Positions 15,502 through 23,597 of a stretch of DNA of 38,705 nt are shown here, in pieces; within the stretch, counting starts at the first letter, position 1, and each line of letters opens with the position of its first letter. The stretch comes from UBA877 sp034436335 (GTDB taxonomy: Bacteria > Chloroflexota > Anaerolineae > Anaerolineales > Villigracilaceae). The position numbers and the translations under genes are program-made. The notes under the pieces are model-generated. The model saw nothing but the letters and a program-made list of their open reading frames with translations. It was not told where the DNA came from and ran no database searches. Location of the stretch: assembly GCA_034436335.1 (NCBI GenBank), contig DAOTVO010000046.1, positions 1-38,705 on the forward strand, given 5' to 3'.

Positions 15502-18096
15502 TCATCCTGCCTCGACAGGAAGCCAGATGGTAAAAGTAGAACCTTCGCCCACCTGGCTTTTTACATCAATATCGCCGCCATGGTCCATGATGATGCCATA
15601 AGAAACCGATAACCCCAGGCCTGTGCCGCCTTCTTTGGAGCGCGTGGTAAAAAACGGTTCAAAAATGCGCTCAATGTTCTCCGGCGCGACGCCGATGCCG
15701 GTATCGCGAATGACAATGGCAGCCCCTTCACGTGCCCCCCGGTTTTGGCGGGCAGTCGAAACATACAAGTTGCCGCCTGTGGGCATAGCATGGAGCGCAT
15801 TGTGAATCAAGTTCAAAACCACCTGTTTAATCTGATTGCGGTCCACAGGAACCCAGGGAAGATTCCCCGCATACTCGGCATGAACCACAACGCCGCCGGT
15901 GCGCAGAAGATGATTGGTCAATGCCAGCGCATCGGCGACGATTTCATTCAAGTCGCTACTCGTGCGGACGCTTTCGCTTTGACGGGCAAAATCCAGCAGA
16001 CGACGTACCACGCTGCGGGCACGTCGGGTTTCACGCAAAACCAGTTCCAGGTCGGCGTGGACAGGCTGGTCAGCAGGGATAGCCTCCAAAGCCAATTCGG
16101 TAAATCCGGCTACGGCGGTAAGTGGATTGTTGAGTTCGTGAGCAATGCCGGCGGCCATCTCTCCTACGGCGGCCAATTTGGCGGCCTGCACCAAACGGCT
16201 TTCTGCCATTTTTTGGGCGGCAATTCGGTCCTGTAATTCCATGCGGGCCGATTGCAACTGACTGACCGTACTTTGCAAAGTCTGGTATTGCTTCGCTCCG
16301 GCGATGACGCCTCCCAAAATCCCGGCCAACGACTCGAGCAGAAGCAAATCATTTTGAGTAAACGCATTCTTCCTGCGGCTCTCCACGTCAATAGCCCCTA
16401 GAATGGTTTCGCCGTCTTTGAGGGCCACGCACATTTCGGAACCGGCGTCGCAGCCCGGCAAAGGAAGATAGAACGGGTCCTCGTCAACGTTATTAACCAG
16501 CATACTTTGACCGGTGGAGAGAACACGGCCAACAATCCCCTGCCGAATGCGGGGTTCGTTACTCCCCAGCGCCTTCCGGACAATATTGGCCGCCGTGCCG
16601 CCAATGCCGGCCAATTTAAAACTCCCGTCGGCGTTCAGGATGGCAATTCCGGCCATTTCGTAAGCGAAGTTCCTGGCAAGCAAGTCGGCAGCAATTTGCG
16701 CCGCTTGATCCACATTGGTCACCCCAATTGTCTTTTCGACCACATCGTGAATCAATTCCAGGTTGCGCGCCCGCGCCTCGGCTTCCTCACGCAGACGGTT
16801 GTTCTCGAACAAACTGGCAAGGTGACTGGCAATAACCGACAGCAAATGTTCATCATAAACTGTAAAAGCATTGCTGCGCAAACTTTCCAGTCCCACCGCC
16901 CCAATCAACCGTTTTTGATACTTCAGGGGAACAAGAAGCGCTGATTGCGAGCCTGGGTAAAAACTTTTGTAACTCGAATTTGCATCAATCAAATCACTGC
17001 GGAAAGTTTCGCCTCGATCCAAGAACCTTAAGAAAGGAGTATCAGCCAGGGTAGTTTGGCCGACAATCATTGCGCTTTCAGCAAGGTGGTATTGATTCAT
17101 CTCCGTGCTGTTTGGAGAAGTTGCCAGGAGGAAAATATGTTCTGTTGCAAAAGCGCGCTGTAAAAGGGCAAAAGTCCTGCGAACGATGTCTTCTGTATCC
17201 GTCGCGGAAGAAACGGTCACAAAAAAATCGTTGAGTAACGCCATCCTTCGCAGATAACTGGCAAGGTCCGAGAAGATGATGCTGCCTTCCACAGAGGGAG
17301 AAATTCGGGAAGCCAGTTTTCTGACGCCGTCCACTTCCCGCGCCGAGAGAGAGGCCGAGAACCACAGCCCAAGCAAACCGATCATCCGCCTGCCGATGAT
17401 GAGCGGCTGACCAACCCAAACCTGCGCCTCCGAACGGACCGGCGGGTAGGGCGTCCATTTCCAGCCGGGTTCATGTCTCCCCACCACACGGGTGTGTTTT
17501 TCCTGGACAATTTCACGCACCAAAGGATTGGCTTCGAGCGCAATCGGAGCAGGTTTGCTTTCGCTGCAGCCGAGGCAAGCCTTAATTTCCAGAAAATCTC
17601 CCGAACAGATTGCCAGCCATCCAGCCCGACTGCCGGTCGCGCGCAAGAAATCGCCAAGCATCCGGTCTAACGCGTCGGGAAGGTGAAAAGCCACATCCAA
17701 CGCGGAAGCAGGCGAGAGGTCCGACAGTGGAGCGGAATAACCGCCCAAAGACACCACCCGCCAGAAGCGCTGCGCGGCGGTCGTCAGCCTGGCGGCCCCT
17801 ACCACAACGATCCGCTGAGTTAACGGGTCTGGAAAAACAAAGAGTTTTCCGCCGGTCAAATTTGCTTGAGGGGGGATTTTTCGCGAGCGGCTTCGATTCG
17901 CCGCCAACGCGCCATTGAGCCAGCCGCTTATCGGAGCGGATTCCAGAAAGGCTATCAGCGCCCCCCGCCGACGCGCAGTCAGACGATGGGCGGCGCGCAC
18001 TTCCCAGCCCCGTCCAAGTTCAAGCCAGGCGGCCCACTCTGCGCCGGTCAACTGACAGGTTTCACTCAACTGAACTTCCAGCGCACTCTTCGGCAT
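15502..18096 (-). CDS. Multi-GAF sensor histidine kinase
   Basis: The 864-residue product has no obvious TM segment. It carries about four GAF-like regions: a divergent one at 1-125, then about 140-280, 290-430 and 440-600. The last is the clearest, with GIVGRVLSTGQSMLVNNV and ILGAIDVESR. A coiled coil (about 600-640) precedes HisKA, with phospho-acceptor His653 in GIAHELNNPLTAV, and HATPase_c (about 745-860, with NALHAMP, RDTGIGV and GGTGLGLSVSYG). The HisKA/HATPase sequences are of the NtrB/HAMP-less type also seen in the next gene. ATG 18096 is preceded by AGGAGG on the minus strand and by a TATAAT box, making this the first gene of the minus-strand signalling operon. Confidence 0.9.
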   Translation of the reverse strand: MPKSALEVQLSETCQLTGAEWAAWLELGRGWEVRAAHRLTARRRGALIAFLESAPISGWLNGALAANRSRSRKIPPQANLTGGKLFVFPDPLTQRIVVVGAARLTTAAQRFWRVVSLGGYSAPLSDLSPASALDVAFHLPDALDRMLGDFLRATGSRAGWLAICSGDFLEIKACLGCSESKPAPIALEANPLVREIVQEKHTRVVGRHEPGWKWTPYPPVRSEAQVWVGQPLIIGRRMIGLLGLWFSASLSAREVDGVRKLASRISPSVEGSIIFSDLASYLRRMALLNDFFVTVSSATDTEDIVRRTFALLQRAFATEHIFLLATSPNSTEMNQYHLAESAMIVGQTTLADTPFLRFLDRGETFRSDLIDANSSYKSFYPGSQSALLVPLKYQKRLIGAVGLESLRSNAFTVYDEHLLSVIASHLASLFENNRLREEAEARARNLELIHDVVEKTIGVTNVDQAAQIAADLLARNFAYEMAGIAILNADGSFKLAGIGGTAANIVRKALGSNEPRIRQGIVGRVLSTGQSMLVNNVDEDPFYLPLPGCDAGSEMCVALKDGETILGAIDVESRRKNAFTQNDLLLLESLAGILGGVIAGAKQYQTLQSTVSQLQSARMELQDRIAAQKMAESRLVQAAKLAAVGEMAAGIAHELNNPLTAVAGFTELALEAIPADQPVHADLELVLRETRRARSVVRRLLDFARQSESVRTSSDLNEIVADALALTNHLLRTGGVVVHAEYAGNLPWVPVDRNQIKQVVLNLIHNALHAMPTGGNLYVSTARQNRGAREGAAIVIRDTGIGVAPENIERIFEPFFTTRSKEGGTGLGLSVSYGIIMDHGGDIDVKSQVGEGSTFTIWLPVEAG

Positions 18097-18113
18097 GAAG
18101 CCTCCTGACAGGC

Positions 18114-18143
18114 ATTATATTACATGCAAAGATAATTCTGCAA
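18114..18143 (-). promoter_or_regulatory. Sigma-70-type promoter for the minus-strand kinase operon
   Basis: Read on the minus strand, a perfect TATAAT (18114-18119) is preceded 18 nt upstream by TTGCAG (18138-18143). The predicted transcript would start about 10 nt before the AGGAGG ribosome site and ATG 18096. It faces away from trmFO, so the 91-bp gap carries divergent promoters. Confidence 0.6.
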
Positions 18144-18172
18144 TCATTGCCGCCTGGTCTTTGGTCTCCTGA

Positions 18173-18181
18173 TGGTAAAAT
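18173..18181 (+). promoter_or_regulatory. Extended -10 promoter of trmFO, probably leaderless
   Basis: TGG TAAAAT forms an extended -10 element ending only 6 nt before GTG 18188. No Shine-Dalgarno sequence fits between them, so transcription probably begins at or next to the start codon. No good -35 box is visible at 16-18 nt, which is tolerated with a TGn extension. Confidence 0.5.
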
Positions 18182-18187
18182 TCCTGC

Positions 18188-19549
18188 GTGACTACCTTCC
18201 CAGACTTAACCATCATTGGAGGCGGCCTGGCCGGCTCCGAGGCCGCCTGGCAGGCGGCGCAGCGCGGCCTGCACGTCCATCTCTACGAAATGAGACCCAT
18301 CGTCTCGACCGGTGCGCATCAGACCGGCGACCTGGCCGAACTGGTTTGTTCCAATTCGCTCGGCTCGAACCTGCCGGACCGGGCCTCTGGTGTGCTGAAA
18401 GAGGAACTGCGCCGCCTCGGGTCGCTCCTGCTCGAATGCGCCGAAGCCGCCGCCCTGCCCGCCGGCAGCGCCTTGGCCGTGGACCGTGAGGCATTTGCCC
18501 GCCTTGTCACCGAGCGCATTCTGGGTCACCCAAACATCGAGGTGATTCGGGAGGAAGTGAAAGAAATTCCCGACGGCGCAACAATTTTAGCCTCCGGGCC
18601 GCTCACGTCGAAGGCGCTCGCCGACTCAATCGCTCGCTTCACCGGTGAGAGTCATCTGTATTTCTTCGACGCCATCGCCCCCATCGTGACCGCCGATTCG
18701 ATAAACATGAAAATCGCCTTCCGCGCCTCCCGTTTCGGGACCGGGACACAGGAAGATGGCGATTACATCAACTGCCCCTTCACCAAAGAAGAGTACGAGG
18801 CCTTTGTGGAGGCGCTGCTTCACGCCGAAAGAATCCCGCTGCGCGACTTCGAGGAAGAAATCGAACAGGGAGTGAAAGCCGGAGGCGACCAGTTCTTCGA
18901 GGGCTGTCTGCCGGTGGAGGTGATTGCCCGGCGCGGCCCCCGCTCGCTGGCTTTTGGCCCGATGAGGCCGGTCGGCATCCGAGACCCGCGCACCGGCAAA
19001 GGCGCCTATGCCGTCGTGCAGTTGCGTCAGGATAACCTGGCGGGCAGTCTTTACAATCTCGTGGGTTTTCAAACCAATCTGACTTACCCGGAACAGAAAC
19101 GAGTCTTCCGCATGATTCCGGGGCTGGAAAACGCCGAATTCGTCCGCTATGGGCAGATGCACCGCAACACCTTCATCGCCGCGCCCAAAGTTCTGCTTCC
19201 CACCCTGCAAAGCCGCGCTCGCCCCGACCTGCTGTTTGCCGGCCAGATTACCGGCGTGGAGGGCTACATGGGCAATATCGCCACCGGTCTGCTGGCCGGA
19301 TGGAATGCCGCCCGCCTTTTCCACAATCAACCACCGGTGACGTTACCCGCCTCCACCATGCTTGGAGCGCTCTGCCATTACATCACCCATCCCGATCTGA
19401 AAGATTTCCAGCCGATGAAAGCCAATTTTGGCATCCTACCCCCGCTCGAACTGGACCGTCGGGTGGGCCGCCGCGACCGCTCGCGGCTCTACGCCGAACG
19501 CGCCCGCCTAGCCCTGGAGGAGTTTCTTCAAAACGTTGATTTGAATTAA
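18188..19549 (+). CDS. trmFO: Methylenetetrahydrofolate-tRNA-(uracil-54-C5)-methyltransferase TrmFO
   Basis: The 453-residue product makes m5U54 in the T-loop of tRNA using methylenetetrahydrofolate and FAD/NAD(P)H. Visible signatures are the N-terminal FAD-binding GGGLAGSEAAWQAA (residues 11-24), YEMRP, CSNSLGSN with the first conserved cysteine (C54), the second conserved cysteine C240 in FEGCLPVEV, GPMRPVG, and the C-terminal GQITGVEGYMGNIATG. These match the family end to end and the length is normal. The start is GTG 18188, which gives the usual short lead into the FAD motif; it sits 6 nt after an extended -10 element. It is transcribed away from the sensor-kinase operon and followed by a MITE-bearing gap. 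Nothing links it functionally to the signalling genes. Confidence 0.96.
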   Translation: MTTFPDLTIIGGGLAGSEAAWQAAQRGLHVHLYEMRPIVSTGAHQTGDLAELVCSNSLGSNLPDRASGVLKEELRRLGSLLLECAEAAALPAGSALAVDREAFARLVTERILGHPNIEVIREEVKEIPDGATILASGPLTSKALADSIARFTGESHLYFFDAIAPIVTADSINMKIAFRASRFGTGTQEDGDYINCPFTKEEYEAFVEALLHAERIPLRDFEEEIEQGVKAGGDQFFEGCLPVEVIARRGPRSLAFGPMRPVGIRDPRTGKGAYAVVQLRQDNLAGSLYNLVGFQTNLTYPEQKRVFRMIPGLENAEFVRYGQMHRNTFIAAPKVLLPTLQSRARPDLLFAGQITGVEGYMGNIATGLLAGWNAARLFHNQPPVTLPASTMLGALCHYITHPDLKDFQPMKANFGILPPLELDRRVGRRDRSRLYAERARLALEEFLQNVDLN

Positions 19550-19576
19550 ACATGCAAAACCTCTTGCATAACGATT

Positions 19577-19824
19577 GCCACGGATTACACAGATTTCCCG
19601 TAACTGCCTACCCCAAGGAGGCCGAACTTGTTAATCGCAGCAAAAGACGCCAACTTTATCCGCAGATTGCGCAGATTTACCCTGTGGGTACGATGTCGCC
19701 GATTTTTCCCCATCTGCGACCTCTGCGACCTCTGCGGATGATTTCCGAGACCAGGGGAGGCAGTAGTTACGATTTCCCCAGAAATTATTTTTCTTAATCC
19801 GTGCTAATCCGTTTAATCTACGGC
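19577..19824. repeat. Palindromic intergenic repeat split by a MITE
   Basis: GCCACGGATTACACAGATT (19577-19595) and AATCCGTTTAATCTACGGC (19806-19824) are imperfect inverted repeats, with a further AATCCGTGCT just inside the right arm. They bracket the MITE at 19600-19770. Removing the MITE and one copy of its 8-bp duplication restores a short palindrome of about 70 bp. Repeats of this GGATTACACAGATT style are widespread between genes in many bacterial genomes. Copy number in this genome is unknown. Confidence 0.6.
19600..19770. mobile_element. MITE copy A with 8-bp target-site duplication
   Basis: The 171-bp element begins GTAACTGCCTACCCC and ends GGGGAGGCAGTAGTTAC, so its ends are imperfect terminal inverted repeats. 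It is flanked on both sides by the perfect direct repeat GATTTCCC (19592-19599 and 19771-19778). It has no coding capacity. Internally CCGCAGATTGCGCAGATT (19660-19677) pairs with an ATCTGCG-rich right arm that holds a 9-bp tandem duplication. A second copy at 30921-31079 is collinear. Ends starting GTAA and 8-bp duplications are characteristic of IS66-family elements, so this is probably a non-autonomous IS66-like derivative (inference). Confidence 0.82.
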
Positions 19825-19851
19825 GAAAAAGACTTTTGCAATTGAAGCACA

Positions 19852-20733
19852 ATGACTGTGCGAAGAAGACTAACTTTCATTTTTCTCTTCCTCCTTCTCA
19901 TGATGGGAGCGCTGGGGTTGTTGTTTGCCTGGCAAAGCCCCCCGGCTTCCTTCGACGGCGAGCAAGCCTACCAGCATGTCCTCGCGCAAGTCTCTTTCGG
20001 GCCGCGGCTGCCGGGAAGCGAAGCCCACACCCGGACGGTGGCGTATATCATCGCCACTCTGGAAGAGTATGGCTGGCAAACCATCATCCAGGATGACACA
20101 TGGATGGGCTTTCCCGTCCGCAACATCGTTGCCTACCGCGGCCGCACAGGGGCCGCGCCGCATATTTTGCTCGGCGCGCACTACGATTCGCGCCTCTACG
20201 CCGACCAGGATTCGGGTCCCGCGCGCAACGAGCCGGTCCCGGGAGCGAACGACGGCGCTTCAGGAGTAGCCGTCCTGCTCGAACTGGCGCGCGTCCTGCC
20301 CCGCAATGGCGCGCCGGTCTGGCTGGTCTTCTTCGACGCCGAAGATAACGGCGGCATCGAAGGCCGCGACTGGGTGATGGGGTCACGCGCTTTCGCCGCG
20401 CAGTTGACCGCTCCCCCGCAGGCAGTTGTCATCGTGGACATGGTCGGCGACGCAGACTTGAACCTGTATCTCGAAGCCAATTCATCCGGCGCGCTGGCGC
20501 AGGAAATCTGGACGCAGGCTGCCGTTCTTGGATATACGCAATTCATCCCGACCGTGAAATATAGTATGTTGGACGACCACACGCCTTTTCTCGAAGCGGG
20601 TATCCCGGCGGTGGACATCATTGACTTCGATTACCCCTACTGGCACACCACCGCCGACACCGCCGATAAAGTCTCACCGGCAAGTTTGGAGGTCGTGGGA
20701 CGAACACTTCAGGCCTGGCTGGCAGGAAAATGA
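19852..20733 (+). CDS. Membrane-anchored M28-family metallohydrolase, glutaminyl-cyclase-like
   Basis: This 293-residue protein has a single N-terminal hydrophobic segment (residues about 8-26) with no lipobox, so it is a signal anchor or uncleaved signal, and the catalytic domain should be extracytoplasmic. Zinc-site motifs in order are GAHYDS (H110), GANDGASG (D134), FFDAEDNG (E164), DDHTPF (H243) and YWHTTAD (H265). The pair DDHxPF plus WHT is the pattern of bacterial glutaminyl-peptide cyclotransferases, in which Asp, Glu and the WHT histidine bind one zinc; classic two-zinc M28 aminopeptidases differ. Either pyroglutamate formation or peptide cleavage is possible. No Shine-Dalgarno sequence is evident before ATG 19852. 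A MITE lies 81 bp upstream. Confidence 0.85.
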   Translation: MTVRRRLTFIFLFLLLMMGALGLLFAWQSPPASFDGEQAYQHVLAQVSFGPRLPGSEAHTRTVAYIIATLEEYGWQTIIQDDTWMGFPVRNIVAYRGRTGAAPHILLGAHYDSRLYADQDSGPARNEPVPGANDGASGVAVLLELARVLPRNGAPVWLVFFDAEDNGGIEGRDWVMGSRAFAAQLTAPPQAVVIVDMVGDADLNLYLEANSSGALAQEIWTQAAVLGYTQFIPTVKYSMLDDHTPFLEAGIPAVDIIDFDYPYWHTTADTADKVSPASLEVVGRTLQAWLAGK

Positions 20734-20746
20734 CAGGCAAAAGCAA

Positions 20747-20775
20747 TTGCAAAAAAACGCGACCTGACTTAAACT
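20747..20775 (+). promoter_or_regulatory. Promoter of the 407-residue histidine kinase gene, probably leaderless
   Basis: TTGCAA (20747-20752) and TAAACT (20770-20775) are separated by 17 nt. The -10 box ends 7 nt before ATG 20783, leaving no room for a ribosome binding site, so the message is probably leaderless. Confidence 0.5.
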
Positions 20776-20782
20776 TACCCCG

Positions 20783-22006
20783 ATGAACGTTGCCGATATT
20801 CTTGTAGAAATCCGCCCCGCCTGGGTGCGCCGTATTGCCAACAGCACGGCACGCGGCTCAGACGTGCGCGAAAACTTCCAGGCGCAACTGGAGCGGTTTT
20901 ACGACTTGCTCATCCAGGCGGTCATCAGCGGCGACCCGGCCTGGGTGGACTCCATTCTCTACGAATGGTCGAACACGCCGACGCAAAGCGACCTGCGCAA
21001 CGGCGAAAAGAACATGTCGGCGATATTGAACCGCATGCTGATGACCAGTTACGAAGTTGCCCGCGAAGACTTGAGCGAAACAGATGCCATGGAGTTGCTA
21101 GGGGCGGTGCTACCCATCTTCACGTATGCCCTCGAAAAAGCCGCCCGCTACGAGATGGAAAAGCACGTCGCCTATGTTTCGGGCGAGTTGATGAAAGTAC
21201 AAGCCCAGATGGAGCGCCTCGACCAGAGTAAATCGAGTTTCATTTCGGTTGCAGCCCACGAACTGAAAACGCCTCTTACACTCGTGGAGGGCTACACCAC
21301 CATGATGCGCGACCTGGTGAACGGCGAAAAGAATGAGCGCATGAACGCCCTCATTGAAGGCGTCCACAGCGGCATTCAGCGTCTGCGCTCCATCATTGAC
21401 GACATGATTGACGTCTCGCTGATTGACAACAACCTGCTCTCGCTCAACTTCCAGCCCACCTGGTTCAATCACATCATTCAACTTGCCTGCCAGGAAGTGA
21501 GCGAAATTGTCAAAAGCCGTAACCTGACCCTCGAAGTTCAGCCATTCCCAGGCATAGACGCAATGTTCTTTGCCGATACCGAGCGGATATTTCAGGCATT
21601 TCGCAACGTAATCAGCAACGCCATCAAATACACCCCTGACGGCGGCAAAATCACCATTTCCGGCCGAACTCTGCCGGGCTTCATCGAGGTGACGGTTGCC
21701 GATACCGGCATCGGCATCTCGCCCGAAGACCAGGAGGTCATCTTCGGCAAATTCGGACAATTAGGCAATGTCCTGCTCCATTCGAGCGGCAAGACAAAGT
21801 TTAAGGGTGGAGGCCCCGGCCTCGGACTGCCCATTGCGCGCGGCATCATCGAGGCGCACGGCGGAACCATTTGGGTCGAATCCGAAGGCTACGACGAAAA
21901 GCACTGTCCCGGCTCGACCTTCCACATTCTGCTCCCGCTGCGCGCCGAACCGCCCGACCCGAAGATTGCCCGCTTGTTCAACACAGAAGCAAGGCAGGCA
22001 AACTGA
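20783..22006 (+). CDS. Soluble sensor histidine kinase
   Basis: The 407-residue protein has an all-helical N-terminal region (residues about 1-125) that vaguely recalls RsbR-type N-domains, then a short coiled coil and HisKA with phospho-acceptor His159 in VAAHELKTPLTLV. HATPase_c follows (about 265-390, with NAIKYTPDGGK, DTGIGI and GGPGLGLPIARG). There is no TM segment and no receiver. No cognate regulator is adjacent: the next gene, hflX, starts 1 nt after its stop, so the two are likely co-transcribed although their functions differ. The kinase may serve a regulator elsewhere or feed one of the two phosphorelays to the left. Confidence 0.9.
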   Translation: MNVADILVEIRPAWVRRIANSTARGSDVRENFQAQLERFYDLLIQAVISGDPAWVDSILYEWSNTPTQSDLRNGEKNMSAILNRMLMTSYEVAREDLSETDAMELLGAVLPIFTYALEKAARYEMEKHVAYVSGELMKVQAQMERLDQSKSSFISVAAHELKTPLTLVEGYTTMMRDLVNGEKNERMNALIEGVHSGIQRLRSIIDDMIDVSLIDNNLLSLNFQPTWFNHIIQLACQEVSEIVKSRNLTLEVQPFPGIDAMFFADTERIFQAFRNVISNAIKYTPDGGKITISGRTLPGFIEVTVADTGIGISPEDQEVIFGKFGQLGNVLLHSSGKTKFKGGGPGLGLPIARGIIEAHGGTIWVESEGYDEKHCPGSTFHILLPLRAEPPDPKIARLFNTEARQAN

Positions 22007-22007
22007 C

Positions 22008-23387
22008 ATGCCCAGACGCGCCCCACAACCCACTGCTGCGCCGCGCGAACGCGCCTTCCTGGTCGGCGTGGAAATTCACGGACAGGAACAACTTCTCACA
22101 CTGGACGACTCGCTTGCCGAACTCGCCCTTCTGTGCGACACCGCCGGTCTAGATGTGATCGGCCAACTGACCCAAAAACTTGACCGCCCCAACCCGCAAA
22201 CGCTCATCGGCTCCGGCAAACTGGAGGAACTCAAAGCCCTGGTGGAGGAGACGCTGGCAGAAGTGGTCGTCTTCGATGACGAACTCATCCCGCGCCACCA
22301 GCGCGAACTCGAAGAAGCGCTTGGCAAAAACGTGCGCGTCCTCGACCGGACGGCTGTCATCCTGGATATCTTCGCCCAACATGCCCGCACCAGCGAAGGA
22401 CAATTGCAGGTCAAACTGGCGCAGTACGAATACTACCTGCCGCGCCTGACGGGGCGCTGGACACATCTGGCACGGCAGACAGGCGGCGGCGGGGGACGCG
22501 CCGGCTCGGTCGGCGGGGTCGGCCTGCGCGGCCCCGGCGAAACGCAGTTGGAAGTGGACCGCCGCGCCATCCGCAGAGAGATTTCCCGGCTGAAAGACGA
22601 ACTGGAAAAAGTTTGCGCCCATCGCGAACGCTACCGCGCCCAGCGCAAACGGTCCCGCCTGCCGACCGTCTCTCTGGTCGGGTACACCAACGCCGGCAAG
22701 TCCACCCTGCTCAACCGGCTGACCGGCGCGGGAGTCTATGTGGCCGACCAGTTGTTTGCCACCCTCGATCCCACCACCCGCCGCGTGGAACTGGCGGGCG
22801 GCGAAACAGCCCTCTTCACCGACACGGTCGGATTCATCCAAAAACTGCCCACCACGCTGGTTGCGGCCTTCCGCGCCACCCTGGAAGAAATTGCCGACGC
22901 CGATTTGCTCATTCATGTGATAGACATTTCCCATCCAAACGCCATGAACCACGCCGAGGCAGTTCAGAAAACGCTGGAGGAAATCGGCGCGGCGCACATT
23001 CCGGTCATTGCGGCCCTGAACAAAATAGACCGTCTGCCGGACCCCGAGTCTGCCCGCGCCGCCTTGCGCGCCTTTCCACAGGCAATCGCCCTCTCGGCCC
23101 GCACCGGAGAGGGAGTGGAGGAATTGGTTGGGCTGGTTCGTCACACCCTCTATGCCAGCATGATTCCCATCCACGTCCACCTGCCCTACCAGCAGGGACA
23201 ACTCATCTCGCTCTTTCATGAATTTGGGCAGGTGGAACAAATCGAACATCACCGCTCTGGGGTGACGCTCAAGGGACGCGTCCCCGGGCGGCTGGCAGCG
23301 CGCTTCAGCGCCTGGAAGGTAAAACCGGGAAGCCGCCCCGACAAGGAGGAAGAGTATGATTCAATGGCTGAGCAAACTTTTGGATAA
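22008..23387 (+). CDS. hflX: Ribosome-associated GTPase HflX
   Basis: The 459-residue product splits stalled or hibernating 70S ribosomes in characterised relatives. The N-terminal domain has TLIGSGKLEELK, a VVFDDELIPRHQRELE segment and the Gly-rich loop before GPGETQLEVDRR, all diagnostic of HflX. A coiled coil leads to the G domain: Walker A GYTNAGKS (225-232), a switch II DTVGFI segment, and NKID. The C-terminal domain ends with GRVPGRL. ATG 22008 follows the kinase stop by 1 nt; an in-frame extension to 21768 lies inside the kinase gene and has no family similarity. Its last 32 bp overlap a small membrane-protein gene. Confidence 0.96.
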   Translation: MPRRAPQPTAAPRERAFLVGVEIHGQEQLLTLDDSLAELALLCDTAGLDVIGQLTQKLDRPNPQTLIGSGKLEELKALVEETLAEVVVFDDELIPRHQRELEEALGKNVRVLDRTAVILDIFAQHARTSEGQLQVKLAQYEYYLPRLTGRWTHLARQTGGGGGRAGSVGGVGLRGPGETQLEVDRRAIRREISRLKDELEKVCAHRERYRAQRKRSRLPTVSLVGYTNAGKSTLLNRLTGAGVYVADQLFATLDPTTRRVELAGGETALFTDTVGFIQKLPTTLVAAFRATLEEIADADLLIHVIDISHPNAMNHAEAVQKTLEEIGAAHIPVIAALNKIDRLPDPESARAALRAFPQAIALSARTGEGVEELVGLVRHTLYASMIPIHVHLPYQQGQLISLFHEFGQVEQIEHHRSGVTLKGRVPGRLAARFSAWKVKPGSRPDKEEEYDSMAEQTFG

Positions 23388-23565
23388 AGCCTCTGAATAT
23401 TTTGCCGTCCGCAAAGGGCTGTTGCCTCTTATCGGTCTGGTACTGATTGTGGCAAACTTCATCGTCCAGTTCTTTGCCACCGGCTGGTTTGGCGAAAGCA
23501 ACCTTCTGCTGCATCTCGGCCTGGTGATTGCCATCTTTGGACTGATGCTGGCCTGGGCGCTGTAA
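23356..23565 (+). CDS. Small two-helix membrane protein
   Basis: The 69-residue product has two hydrophobic segments (about 22-42 and 49-68) after an amphipathic, charged N-terminus. I recognise no family. The gene is credible because a strong AAGGAGGAAG site precedes ATG 23356 at the right distance, although it lies inside the 3' end of hflX and overlaps it by 32 bp in another frame. It is followed by 32 bp and the convergent LysM/M23 gene. Confidence 0.72.
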   Translation: MIQWLSKLLDKASEYFAVRKGLLPLIGLVLIVANFIVQFFATGWFGESNLLLHLGLVIAIFGLMLAWAL

Positions 23566-23597
23566 ACCCGTTCACAAAACTTCAGCCTCGCCCAACT

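Noticed and set aside
18626..19330. Open frame of 234 codons on the minus strand
   Set aside because: It is antisense to trmFO, which is complete and well conserved.
21768..22007. N-terminal extension of HflX by 80 residues
   Set aside because: The extension reads through the kinase gene in another frame with unnatural composition; ATG 22008 directly follows the kinase stop and gives the normal HflX N-terminus.
22149..23252. Open frame of 367 codons on the minus strand
   Set aside because: It mirrors hflX and has no recognisable motif or ribosome site.
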